From: Alectoria sarmentosa
Lineage: Eukaryota > Ascomycota > Lecanoromycetes > Lecanorales > Parmeliaceae
NCBI GenBank assembly: GCA_009733775.1
Contig: WOGZ01000432.1
Span: 1 to 23,538, forward strand
Length of the DNA stretch: 23,538 bases
Reading direction: 5' to 3'
Shown here: positions 9,552-19,240 of the stretch, one piece after another
How the letters are laid out: each line of letters starts with the position of its first letter
Position numbering within the stretch: the first letter of the stretch is position 1
The notes under the pieces: model-generated
The model's database searches: none
Seen by the model: the letters and a program-made list of their open reading frames with translations, nothing else
Told to the model about the DNA's origin: nothing
Translations under genes and position numbers: made by a program

Positions 9552-10787
9552 ATGGATCTCCAAACCCTCTCCCCCGCACTGACACCTCCCAGAGCCAACT
9601 TCCTCAGCCTCACCCTTGAGCTCCGCAACGAAATCTACCGCCACCTCCTCTGCACCCGCCGCACACGCATCGACCTCGGCCTCGGCCGCGCCCGCTACAA
9701 TCTCCAAACTGCAATCCTAGCCACGAGCCAGCGAATCCACGCCGAAGCCAGCAAAGTGTTGCAAGAGAACCGCTTCATCAGCATCACCACGCTATGGACG
9801 ACCTTCAAGCAGGACGTCCTCGTGCAAGGCAGATTCCCCATAATCGCCGAGCGCAAGGGCAAGGTCCCATACGGGGACTTCCATCGGCTCGTGGTACTGG
9901 ATTTCATGGGCGACGCGAACAAGACCGTCTTCTACAACTACCTCACATGCCAGGACGACCTGCCACAGCTGTGCAAACTGCTCTTCTACGCGAGCTGTCA
10001 GGGACTGAATTTCAGCAGCATGCTGCACGTCACGCTCATGCTTATAAATCCGGACGTGCGCGCGAAAACGGGCGTGCCGAAAGCGCTGCAGGAATCCTTC
10101 ATGATGCCGTTTGCGATCCTGAAGGGTTTGCACGGCTTGACCATCAAGGGCGACCGAAACAAGGAGGTGGAAACGGCACTGAGGAAAGCGATGAGCGTTC
10201 CCAATCCCACCGCGGCCGAGTATCTCGAGTCGGCCGCTGCGCTCAAAGATGCAGGCAACGCCGCGTTCAAAGCGGGAGACTACGCCCGCAGCATCAGAAT
10301 CTACATCCAAGCTTACGAAACGATGCACTTCATCGTCGACGGGCAACGCTTCGCCATCATGCTGGACGGCTACTTCGCCTCCAACACCCTCATCGGCGGC
10401 CGCTTCGACGGCCAGCGCGGCGACCTGGTCCGCCACCACCTGGGCTCGCAGCTCAACTGGAACATCCAGCAAGCGCACCTCAAGCTGGAACAGTGGCCGC
10501 AAGCCTACCTCTGGGGCGAGCGGGCCATTTCCGACCTTGAGTACGCCAACGTGCAGCAGAGCATCATGGACGGGGCGCCGAACCTCGTCACCGGGGCCGA
10601 GCAGGCCAAGGTCTATTGGCGCATGGCGGTGGCGAGCAAGGCGTTGGACCGGAAGCAGGTGTGGGCGCGGAGCCTGATGAAGGCGAGCATGTTTGCGCCG
10701 CAGGATCGGGCCATCAGGCGCGAGCTGGATGCGCTGGAGAAGCGGTTGCAGGGGGGGGAGTTGGCGGTGGAGGATTTTGACGCGTGA
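9552..10787 (+). CDS. F-box/2EXR-like N-terminus with TPR-like C-terminal region
   Basis: A single-exon gene of 411 aa. Residues about 14-60 (NFLSLTLELRNEIYRHLLC) match the short helical F-box/2EXR-type motif common in plant-associated Dothideomycete proteins. The next part (ATSQRIHAEASKVLQENRF) is its usual continuation. Residues about 222-260 (LKDAGNAAFKAGDYARSIRIY) look like a tetratricopeptide helix pair, and the rest to the end is helical with a second TPR-like stretch near 310-390. It probably acts as a protein-interaction adaptor; partners are unknown. Third codon positions are strongly G/C, far more than in the neighbours, which opens a long antisense frame over the same DNA. The ATG follows a C/A-rich leader (agcaccaATGG). 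No intron is needed. An F-box role in ubiquitin ligation is plausible but not shown. Confidence 0.85.
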   Translation: MDLQTLSPALTPPRANFLSLTLELRNEIYRHLLCTRRTRIDLGLGRARYNLQTAILATSQRIHAEASKVLQENRFISITTLWTTFKQDVLVQGRFPIIAERKGKVPYGDFHRLVVLDFMGDANKTVFYNYLTCQDDLPQLCKLLFYASCQGLNFSSMLHVTLMLINPDVRAKTGVPKALQESFMMPFAILKGLHGLTIKGDRNKEVETALRKAMSVPNPTAAEYLESAAALKDAGNAAFKAGDYARSIRIYIQAYETMHFIVDGQRFAIMLDGYFASNTLIGGRFDGQRGDLVRHHLGSQLNWNIQQAHLKLEQWPQAYLWGERAISDLEYANVQQSIMDGAPNLVTGAEQAKVYWRMAVASKALDRKQVWARSLMKASMFAPQDRAIRRELDALEKRLQGGELAVEDFDA

Positions 10788-11303
10788 GAGGGAACGTGTG
10801 GCGCCGCTCAACTCCGCAGTTTGAGCAGCGGCACTAGCGTGACGGCTTTGCAGGTTTTTTTGGTGGAGACCGTAGTTTGTATAGGGTCATCGCGGGCGTG
10901 TCACTCGGATTCTCACTCATATTGGAGCATGTGAAAGGATGATTCAAGTCAACGGATGCTTGCAGTTGGCCTGCGTTAAAGATGAAAGATTCATCCTCAG
11001 CTGCAATGGATTAACATTGATACCGTCATAATCTTACCATGTGGCGTGCGTCAGAAAAAGGGTCATTCGTGAGGGCGGACGCCAAACATTCTTTTCTTTG
11101 TTACTCGGACGCACTGGCAAATCAAAGCACGAGAGGCGTGAATGTGGAATCTTGGTATCGGAATTTCCATTGAATCAAAGCTACTACCATTGAATCCAAC
11201 GCATGAATCCTGAGGACCTGTTGGCCTTTCCGAGCACCAGTAGAGTAATGGAAGGACTTGATCTCCGTGCTACATACTCGCGTCTGTGCTTGTGTCCGGC
11301 GCG

Positions 11304-11325
11304 GGGGCCCCGCCGCGGGGGGGGG
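11304..11325 (+). repeat. GC-rich inverted motif, left copy
   Basis: Reads GGGGCCCCGCCGC followed by a G run up to 11325. The reverse complement of the same 13 bases plus a G run occurs at 13311-13276, with one extra C between core and run. The two copies enclose about 2.0 kb. Confidence 0.6.
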
Positions 11326-13275
11326 CGTTGAGAGCTACTTCTCGACATCAAGTTAGGGGTCCTTCACTGCACCAGTCGTTCGCCCACAAGACACTATTGT
11401 ACTATCGGGGTCGAATTCGGGATTCCGGGCGGCGCTGAACCATGTCACATACCCAGTCCACCTGCCGTCATGCGCCCGAATCGCCAACTCTTTGATTCAT
11501 AGGGGATATTCTCGACTGGCACATTGTTGCTTATGGGATACTAGGTAGTCATGTCACTCATTGACCAAAACACGCCGCCAGGCTCCCGACTTTTCTACAT
11601 CCATCATTGGCGTGGCAATTTCCGCACGAGCCCAGACGAGCATTTCTTGCCACCCGTGAGTGCTGCAAGAGTGGACTGCGTTCCTGATTCGCGATCTTTC
11701 CTAACAAGTTCCTCGACCTGCGGGCTCATTACTTCGAGACTTTCGGATGATCTTTCTCCCCGGGCTCCCGTTGCCAAAAGCTTTATAGCCATTCACCAAT
11801 TCGAAGCCGAAGTACGAAGCCTGCGGTTACAAGCATGGCTGCGACAGCAGTGGTGATAGACACCCAGAGGTGTCGCCCGTTGTCGTTTAATTATTGCTGC
11901 GGATTCATTCCAAAAAAAAAAAAAGGCGCGAGGTTCAGAGGCACGTACGCTATACGAAGGCCAAAATAGCGACTGGACTCTCGTCAATAGCTTCTACTTG
12001 TTAGCCCACGGACGGTGTTTTTGCTCTCACAGATCTTCACTGTATCCGATCAGTATGGAGATCTGTATGTTCTGGTCTTGGCTAGCTGACCTCGTTTTCC
12101 TTGCTGGATCGGATGATTCGACAAGTCGATGGATTTTCTCGATTCCGGCAGCGCAAGGAGCCCGGCTTGAAGCTGAGAAGGACCTCTTGCTTCGGTCTCC
12201 AAGCGACGTGCTTGGAGGCAAAATCGTCCCCGTTGGCAAAAATGCTTGCTGATGAGAGCCTCGCGTGTTTCGAACCCAGCAGCTATGGTATGCCCGTTCA
12301 CCGCTATATGCAGGGCGAGATAAAGGAGTTGTGAGAGCTTCTTCGGGGACAGTCAGATGTTCAATTCGAAGTGATTCTAGGTTCTTTTACTGTTCAGAAA
12401 TTCTCAACGAACTCCTCATGCACGATGATATCAGAGGAATGGATGGGAACACGCGATCATTCGTGAATATCATCTGGATACGATAAATATGCCGACTGCT
12501 ACGCCTCATTCTCCCAAATGCCGGGTCCCAAGGCTATATATCAACATGACTCGAATCCATGCCGATCGCCGATATCTGCGGCGGTCAGTGGAGGATGCTG
12601 AGGATTTTCGAGACCTTGAATCAAACCCCTTGGCCAAGTCTCAAGGAGTGGCTGCAAGAGCCGATCTACCAAAATGATTCAACACGATCTAGTACGCTGG
12701 TACAAATGACTTACAATGAAAACAACTAGAACCGAAACTCCGTCACCATGTCGGTAACGGCTGATTGTAACCACAGCATTGCCAATCACGACGAAGTCTA
12801 CTCGCAGAAACCATAGTTCAATCTCACACCTAAACAAGTCCTCCTCAACAGGCTGCCCCTTCACCAGAAAGCTACAGCGCCGTGAAGAATATCTCCAATC
12901 CCAGGCCCAACCCATCCACACAGCCCTCGGACTAATAATGTCTTTCAGGTTTTTTTTTTGAAATGCCGGATGAAGACTTGTACACAGACATCTTTCGGAG
13001 AGTCTCAAGTACTTCCATTCCAGAGACATCCACCCAACGACGTCTTAGCTTCACCGTCAAGTTTGCACCCCTCAGGATGCAGGACCCTGGATAAAGACTC
13101 GGACTTTGAACATCTCTTCATCCTTTGCTCTAGATCTTGCTCCAGATCGAAAAGCAAACTTCCAGAGGCCTCTAACGATCCCCGTCCGGATAGGCTCTCA
13201 CGTAGTCTCCGTAAGAGATGAATCCTATTTTCGGCTTCGAGGTCTTTCCAGCGTTTCGCAACATCGCCAACACAA

Positions 13276-13311
13276 CCCCCCCCCCCCCCCCCCCCCCGGC
13301 GGCGGGGCCCC
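13276..13311 (-). repeat. Poly-C (22) and GC-rich inverted motif, right copy
   Basis: A run of 22 C (13276-13297) followed by GGCGGCGGGGCCCC. Read on the minus strand it is GGGGCCCCGCCGCC plus a long G run, mirroring the copy at 11304. The run length may be unreliable in sequencing, and the G-rich strand could form a quadruplex. Confidence 0.65.
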
Positions 13312-14144
13312 TTCAGGAACCCGTCTGCTAAGATGTCAATCTTGTCAGCTTTTCAAGTTCTCCGTCGAAGAGATGAGATGAAAGCACCGTTGAACCTATG
13401 AGCCAGTGCTGGATATGAGCGGGAGAGCGAGCACAGACAGCTGGATCGAGGAGGACAGCGGGGACGATTATATGTGTAGGCTTGGATGTCTCGACAACAG
13501 CAATGGCAAGTTATGCTAGTTCAAGCGACCTTGCCCCAGGGAGGGAAGAAGAAAGTCGCTCTACGGGGTCACAGTCTTTGCCGTCATCGCAGAAGGGCCC
13601 GTCTTGAGATTAATAGGCCCAGCGGCTGTTTGCATAAGGTAATGAGACCTATCTAGCGTTTCAATTTTGATATCGAATGGGCTCACGAATACTCTGGTGG
13701 AAACGCTACGCTACCCGATGTCGACCACCGATTTATTCAGACGACTCTCGATAGTCTGTCTAAGTACAAGATGTATAGGATTCGTAAGCAGCTCATTAGA
13801 TGCTAGTCGAATGAATCGCAGAAACGGAACGATATAAAGGATCAGCATCTACATGATATTCAGGGGCCAGCTTAGACGGCAGTAGCCTGAGGCTAGATAG
13901 CGCACATTCAGCAGCTTGATTCGTCGCCGTTCGCATTGCAGACACACAGCGGCAATATTCGATCAAGGCTCTATCGAATTCTAGAACGAATTGTCTTGTG
14001 GAGCTGAGCCTAGCAACAGGTAACAGTTCTCCAAGCAGCTCTGGTCCTCAGCGTAAAGCAAGCCGTCTGTTGAAGAATCCATCGAGCCAGAGTATTGTAT
14101 GACACAAAACAGGGGATGCAACACAATTGACAATCTTATTTCTA

Positions 14145-14483
14145 GCCGCAGTCCACTGAATCCAATGTAAAGCCACCAGCATCCACATAGGGTCGGGCGA
14201 TCGGTGCATGTGATATCTTCGTCAAGCTGAAGACTGAAGGCCAATGGCTGTTCACTCTGGCCTCAGCATGGCCCGTGGCAAGGACTGTATACTTTGAAGC
14301 GAGTCCAAAAAATTCCAGTCCGGAGCATATCACACTAAGCGCGAATTGATGAGGAGGTGAGATCGTTGGAGTGTGTTCAAAGATCTCGTGCTCAATCTTG
14401 AATGTGACGTCCCAAAGCGTTAGGCCTTGAGCTAGCTGGATGGCTAGCAGCCAGTGTTGGGGGAGCGCCGCTGCCGGCTGGGT
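14145..14483 (-). other. Met-less open stretch of 113 codons
   Basis: The minus strand is open between TAG codons at 14484 and 14142. It reads with plausible protein composition (LLAIQLAQGLTLWDV, ALSVICSGLEFFGLASKY) but has no Met codon and no splice-supported link to a neighbour. It begins about 75 bp beyond the stop of the GT8 gene at 14559. It may be an exon relic; no family recognised. Confidence 0.2.
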
Positions 14484-14558
14484 CTAGGTATCATCCTGAA
14501 GGATATCAAGCCCCGTCGTCCTCTCATTTTCACCATGAACTACTCCGCTTCCCGATCT

Positions 14559-15833
14559 TCACCCATTGTTATCCCTATAGAAAGCCTCCATGTCGCGTTT
14601 CACCTTCAACCACATATCACCAAGGATGTTCTGTCCCTCATCCTCCATCCTATTAACATCCATCCAATATTTTTCATGCAAGGCTGCAGCACCCATAGCA
14701 TACTCCTTGATTGTCGGATACGTCGATGTCCACTTGTAGTAAACGTTCGTCCACGGCATAGGCCCGTCCCAGCGATGTGCGTAATTTAGTAAATTCTGGT
14801 CCGGGAACATAGGGTCGAAGGAATTCTCTCGTTCCAGGATAGAGGCGTAGTATTCAAATATCTCTTGCGAAGGCTTGAAGACCATAAACCCGGAGCACAT
14901 CCATTCGAGTGAAGGATCTGGCGGGTATTTGTGCACACGATCGAGTTGCTGGGCTTGCCCTGCTAATATGAAGGAAGAGGGCAGCGGCGCCGTTTCATTT
15001 CTGGTGTCCCTGTCTTTCTTCGGATGCTGTATCCTTGTACCTGTGTCCTCAAAAATTGCGTCCATGCGTCGTGTGACGAGCATATCTGCGTCCATGTATA
15101 GCATCTTCTCGTATTCAGTTTGCTGGAAGACCCGCAGTTTTGTCATCACGCCCTGGTATTGCTGCTTTGTATTGAGCCACTCCGGATCGCTAATGCTGTC
15201 GACCACCACGACTTTTGCACCGTCTTTCTCGAGTCTTGCGCGTTTCGATTGAGAAACTTCATTGGATACGACGACGACGTAAGGGATGGATGTGTTCGTT
15301 CGAGTCTCAGGCTGGTGCATGAGTTGATAGCCGAGAACACGAGTGGCTGTTTCAGGTTAGTAATTTGGAGAGATCGAATTTCTGGGCGGGTGTAACATAC
15401 CTACGAAATATATATCCTCATTGTCCGGGTCTGTGCCTTGTGCTTCGTCACCGTGATTCGTGCCGGTGTCGGCCTCGAGGAATGTAACGAAGGCTCTTCT
15501 GGGCTCATTCGGCGCTGCCGGAGGGGGGGAGATGGCCAAATGGATTGCTGAGGTCGCTACTTTCGCAGATAGAGAGGGACTTCCCGCGGGAATCTTGACT
15601 ATGTCTTGCTCGGTCCCGGGTGTGTTTGACAACGAAGTAGATTTGGCAGCATCGAATGTTGATATCCTTGCAGTGTCTTTTTCGTCACCAGAAAGCTCTA
15701 CGGGCGAGCCAACTGAGGCTACTCTTGCATCTCCAAGGTTGTAGAGCGTGAGAAGTATGATGATAGTCAGGACAACAACGGCACTGGTAGTGAGAGTGCG
15801 GTGCGAAGGCCGTTGGGATGTTGGCGACAGCAT
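14559..15833 (-). CDS. Glycosyltransferase family 8, GNT1-like, copy A
   Basis: Predicted Golgi type II enzyme transferring a sugar (GlcNAc in yeast Gnt1) from a nucleotide sugar to a glycan. Exons 15833-15401 and 15346-14559, with a 54-nt intron (GTATGT, branch CTAAC, CAG), give 406 aa. A membrane helix lies at about 16-33 (TSAVVVLTIIILLTLYNL), followed by a Ser/Pro/Ala-rich stem to about 110. The catalytic domain starts at RRAFVTFLEAD and carries DNEDIYFVATRVLGYQLMH. The metal-binding DAD is at about 230-232 (YEKMLYMDADML), preceded by MTKLRVFQQ. Later come CSGFMVFKP and DQNLLNYAHRWDGPMPW, the usual acceptor-side blocks. All expected motifs are present, so it should be active. It is about 40-50% identical by eye to the copy at 21804. 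It lies in a cluster with GT34 and that copy. Donor and acceptor sugars are inferred. Confidence 0.9.
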
Positions 15834-16748
15834 GGTGCCAAGACACAGTGATCGTGGACGGAGGCCTTGAAATACAGTGTTTCTGCATACTTATCGATGG
15901 TATGCTCTTGACATGAAGAGTCGACCAGGAGTCCGAGTGAAACTGCCAGGAGATGTGAGCGCCTGTAGCCCACATCTCCAAGCGTGCCGCAAGAACGGCT
16001 ATAGAAATACATAGCTGGACTCAGAGTACGAGCAGTACCACCAACAGTTGACTGTGGCTCAGCCCTGACCGTAAGAATGATAAAGTAACAATGCGCACAG
16101 CAGTCTTGCCAGATTCAGGGGGAGAAGTCAGGGGCATTCGACAATTTAAGGTTTCCAGCGTGTTCCGCAATTTATGACGGAAACCTCAATGAAACACCAA
16201 GCTATTTCCGAAATCTACAAAATAAGGGCCTGGAGCACTGCGCTAATACTCGTAGTGTTTAATTCAATTGAACCTTTCTTTTCGTTTCAAAGTCATAGAA
16301 AATACACGCACTGAGTACTCATTTGTTACATCCGTCTACAACGTGGTCTCGCGACATGTTTCCTTTGGCTCTTCGGTCACTAGCAATACGGCCATGCACA
16401 AGTGTCTGGGGTATCAAGATTTTGAGGTTCACGTGTCATGATTTCGACGTTAATCTTGTAGCCCCGTGTACTCTTCAGAGGCAAGTACACGATGGGCGAG
16501 AATGGGCAAATAATTGACGCGGATGTATCTGTACACGAACGCCCATACCCAACTAGAAAACTGCGAATCTCCGGTGCCAAAGCCGTAGTAGCATCAAATA
16601 TCCGAGTAAAAATGATTTTAACAACTGTCACGGCTGTACTGTTACTGTACGACACTCTCATCACTTTCCCACTGCATCCTCTGCTAGTTGATGAACCCAA
16701 TCCATCGTATCGTCTGGCGGACCGCCGCGCTTTTCCATAGACCATAGT
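15834..16748. other. Intergenic between GT8 copy A and the GT34 tail relic
   Basis: Contains the promoter of GT8 copy A. Short frames on both strands (for example minus 16745-16380) show no recognisable domain. No repeat or clear TATA box seen. Confidence 0.4.
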
Positions 16749-17012
16749 TCAGGGTGCAGCTATTCGTACGCAATCATCATGCAAGGGTCCATATCCCATT
16801 GGCAATGCTTGAATAGCTTCGACTCCGCTTTCTTGCATAATGACAGCCTTTTGATTCTCAGGCACGGCCGTCGAGTGCTGACTTGGGAGGGGCCGAGGTT
16901 CTCCGTGCCCTATTCTTATATGAGCAATTTCGGCCTCCAAGGCTCTTCCACCCTTGTTGTTGATGGTTGCCCTTCGCTCATGCTTTAGCGTCTTCGCTTG
17001 CTCTCTTTACTT
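16749..17012 (-). pseudogene. Possible former C-terminal extension of the GT34 gene
   Basis: Directly after the GT34 stop (TAA at 17015-17013) the same frame has one Lys codon, a second TAA at 17009-17007, and then 85 open codons to TGA at 16751-16749. The first residues (REQAKTLKHERR) continue the Lys/Glu/Gln-rich character of the GT34 tail. Both TAA codons would be CAA (Gln) with one C-to-T change each, in a Gln-rich context. It could be the lost end of the protein or a chance open stretch; no domain is visible. Confidence 0.3.
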
Positions 17013-18590
17013 TTATCCTTGCTGCTGGCCCTTGGTCTGCTTGTCTCCCTGTCCAGCTTTCTGCTGCTGCTGTTTGGCCTGTTTTGCTTTGTCTTTTGCC
17101 TGATGCTCTTTCTGCTTTACATCCTGCTCTTTTTTCTTTTTCTCCTCCCCCTTCTTCTTTGCGTCCTCCTGTTTCCGTTTCTCTTCTTCTGCGTTCGCGT
17201 GCTCTTTCTTTTCCGCTTCGTGTCTCTCCGCCTCTGCCTTGGCATTGGACGCTCTACTCAGCGCAGCATCGACCAAGAGCGTTGCTTCCTTCAATTCCTT
17301 TTGCTGAAACGGTTCTTCGTAGACCAAGCGCTCGAGTTTACGAAAAGTCTCTTTCAGATCGTCTCCCAATTCTGGATGTCTAGTGAAGACCTGCTGTAGG
17401 ACGATGTCTGCCTTCATATACTCAGTTGCGTTGACTAAAGCCTGCTTTGCGATCTTGAGGTTCGCCCAAAAGTCTTTGATGTCGTTGTGTAACGTCAGGT
17501 TGGCAAGCGGTATGTTCACCTTCTCTGGCTCGTTCTCCACAATATCCAGCCAATGTCCCATGAGTGGGTACTTGTGTTCGACGCCAGGGAAATGGATCAG
17601 CATATCTCCCGATTTTGTCTCCGGTTTCTTATCCGGCCCCTCAGCGAAAGTGTTGTACCACAGTCGAGGCTGATAGACTGCATGTGCTTTGTAGCCTTCC
17701 TGGTCCAGTACCCACCTCATTGCGTCTTGTTCCATGTTAGGTATAGGAACTCCAAGGGGGACGTCAGGTCTTAGAAGCGGGAGTGCGGTGGCTTGAGTCA
17801 GAAAATTGACGCTCCATTCGTTGATACGCATCATGAAGACGCCGCAGTTGAAGCTGTACCAATCTTTGTTGCCAAGGAAGTGGATGTCATTGAAATCTTC
17901 TCTAGGGGGCAGGAAGAGCGACCAGGGGATGTTCTCATTAAGGATGATGGTATCAGCGTCGAACCATCTACACAATGCCATGTAAGTGACTATCCAGGCC
18001 AGCCAAGAAAGTGCATCCTCGACGTACACAATCCATTCTGCTCTCTTGCCAATCGGTTTCGTTAATTCCGCTATGATGATTGACTGTAGGTAAAGCAGCT
18101 TGCCGAACACCTAGAGAATCGCTCGTCAATCTCACAGCGTGCATGGAATGTGAAGCATCTTGCATGGTGACCGTACCAGCACCTCCCATTTGCCGTGCCC
18201 AATGATGTCTTGCCTCAAAATGTGACTTGGATATCCCCACTTTTCCCCGTGCTTGAGGTGCGTCCTCACAGATCGCTCGTACACCACGTTGGCTCCCATC
18301 TGATGGGCGGTATCGTCGCTGCCGAACAACATGCACGCTTGACGTATCCTTGCACCGCCCTCGAGGGTGCTGTCGAAGATGTCATGTTGATCCGCTAAGT
18401 CCTTCGTATCTTCTATCGCTAGGGCGGTCGAGGACCACGGACTCGATGGCTTGGAGATACTGTTTGTGAATGATGAGCCCCATGAAGTTGGGGTGTGGAA
18501 AAGGAAGAAGAATGAAAAGATGGATATTGCACAGAACATGAGGGCGGCCAAGTGCTTCGGCGACGTGCCAAGCATAGCGGCACCAAGCAT
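17013..18590 (-). CDS. Glycosyltransferase family 34 (GMA12/MNN10-like) with charged tail
   Basis: Predicted Golgi galactosyl- or mannosyltransferase; family members include fission-yeast Gma12 and yeast Mnn10/Mnn11. Exons 18590-18177, 18110-18028 and 17967-17013 give 483 aa. Introns are 66 nt (GTACGG..TAG) and 60 nt (GTACGT..TAG). The second join restores EWIVWFDADTIIL, the family's DxD site (DAD at about 169-171). Membrane helix at about 14-31 (LAALMFCAISIFSFFFLF). Other family blocks are YPSHILRQDII, YLQSIIIAEL, NENIPWSLFLPP, FNCGVFMMR, EQDAMRWVL and GDMLIHFPG. The last 75 residues or so are a Lys/Glu/Ala/Gln tract (for example EEEKRKQEDAKKKGEEKKKK), likely a coiled coil or disordered tail, not usual for the family. 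The 60-nt intron is a multiple of three without stops, so retention would insert 20 residues just before the DAD. A TATA box lies 71 bp before the ATG. Confidence 0.88.
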
Positions 18591-19240
18591 CTTATGCGCT
18601 TAGCGGCAGCGTAGTCGTGAAGGAGTGTGATTTGGGGAAGGGCGATGGGAGAATGAAAGAATTTATATACGCACTATCGTCGTTGTCGTCGTCACCAACC
18701 TGAAGGAGCAGAGCAACATCTTCCCTCGACCCTAATCGTGCCACTCGTGCATTTAGCTTCAACTCGTTCCTGGCTAGACAGGAGTCTCAGGTCGCTCTAG
18801 GATCAACCCTATACCTTGAAACACTCTACTACAGCGGATTACGATTCACGGCTAAGAGTTCGCGTTAGTGATCCCGACTAGGATCCACTAAAATTACCCG
18901 AAGGAATCAGGGGAAATAAGCGTCAACGGTCCCAACGCTTTCAAGCGCCACCAACGCTAGCAGGCTGGTATCATAAGTAGAATGAAACATACTTCACGTT
19001 TTAAACACCCTCACACTCCAGTGCTCCACGATTATATCAGCCTTCTCTGCCAGCTCTTTCTTATGTGGGTTATCGTATTAAGAAATACAAACTTCTTTCG
19101 ATCGCTTTTTCAATTCTCGATGACTTGACGATCTCTAGTCCACCTCTGCGTGAAGCAGGCTCTGCTGCTGTCTGACATGCAATCTCATTGAACGTACTCT
19201 TTCACCATCCCACAGAGCCATGATAAGGCAAATGTCTTTC
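18591..19240. other. Intergenic: GT34 promoter and 3' flank of the unknown gene
   Basis: Holds the GT34 promoter with its TATA box and the region downstream of the unknown gene ending at 19241. A small minus-strand frame (19329-19135) follows that gene and could be an additional exon, but no good splice link was found. Confidence 0.45.
18661..18669 (-). promoter_or_regulatory. TATA box of GT34 gene
   Basis: The minus strand reads TATATAAAT, 71 bp upstream of the ATG at 18590. Spacing and orientation suit a core promoter with a short leader. Confidence 0.5.

Larger units (their letters stand above)
10788..14144. other. 3.4-kb gene-poor block with GC-rich inverted motif pair
   Basis: No convincing gene. 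Open frames are short (under about 120 codons), overlap on both strands and show no domain. Low-complexity features include an A run near 11911, a T run near 12951 and two GC-rich motifs in opposite orientation (11304 and 13311). A small perfect hairpin (8-bp arms, 5-nt loop) lies at 12197-12217. The stretch could be decayed mobile-element DNA or a former gene beyond recognition. Confidence 0.45.

Noticed and set aside
9794..10677. Long plus-strand frames of 248 and 142 codons within the same gene
   Set aside because: Arg/Pro/Ser/Thr-rich shadows of the GC-rich coding frame.
9792..10811. 339-codon open frame on the minus strand opposite the 2EXR/TPR-like gene
   Set aside because: It overlaps a well-supported gene with G/C-rich third positions, which suppress stops on the opposite strand. 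The translation (Leu/Arg/Val/His-rich) shows no domain.
12197..12217. Perfect hairpin with 8-bp arms (CTCCAAGC) and 5-nt loop
   Set aside because: No T run follows, no gene end is nearby, and one such hairpin is not surprising in 23 kb.
12265..12285. tRNA T-arm-like GGTTCGAA on the minus strand
   Set aside because: The flanking bases do not pair into a T stem, and no A box or acceptor stem was found.
12679..13029. 116-codon minus-strand frame in the gene-poor block
   Set aside because: Trp-rich piece (AVWMGWAWDW) looked protein-like, but there is no recognisable family and no exon partner.
16967..17399. Plus-strand frames coding very hydrophobic Leu/Phe-rich peptides
   Set aside because: They are the complement of the Lys/Glu/Gln tail of the GT34 gene; the poly-pyrimidine strand reads as false membrane helices.
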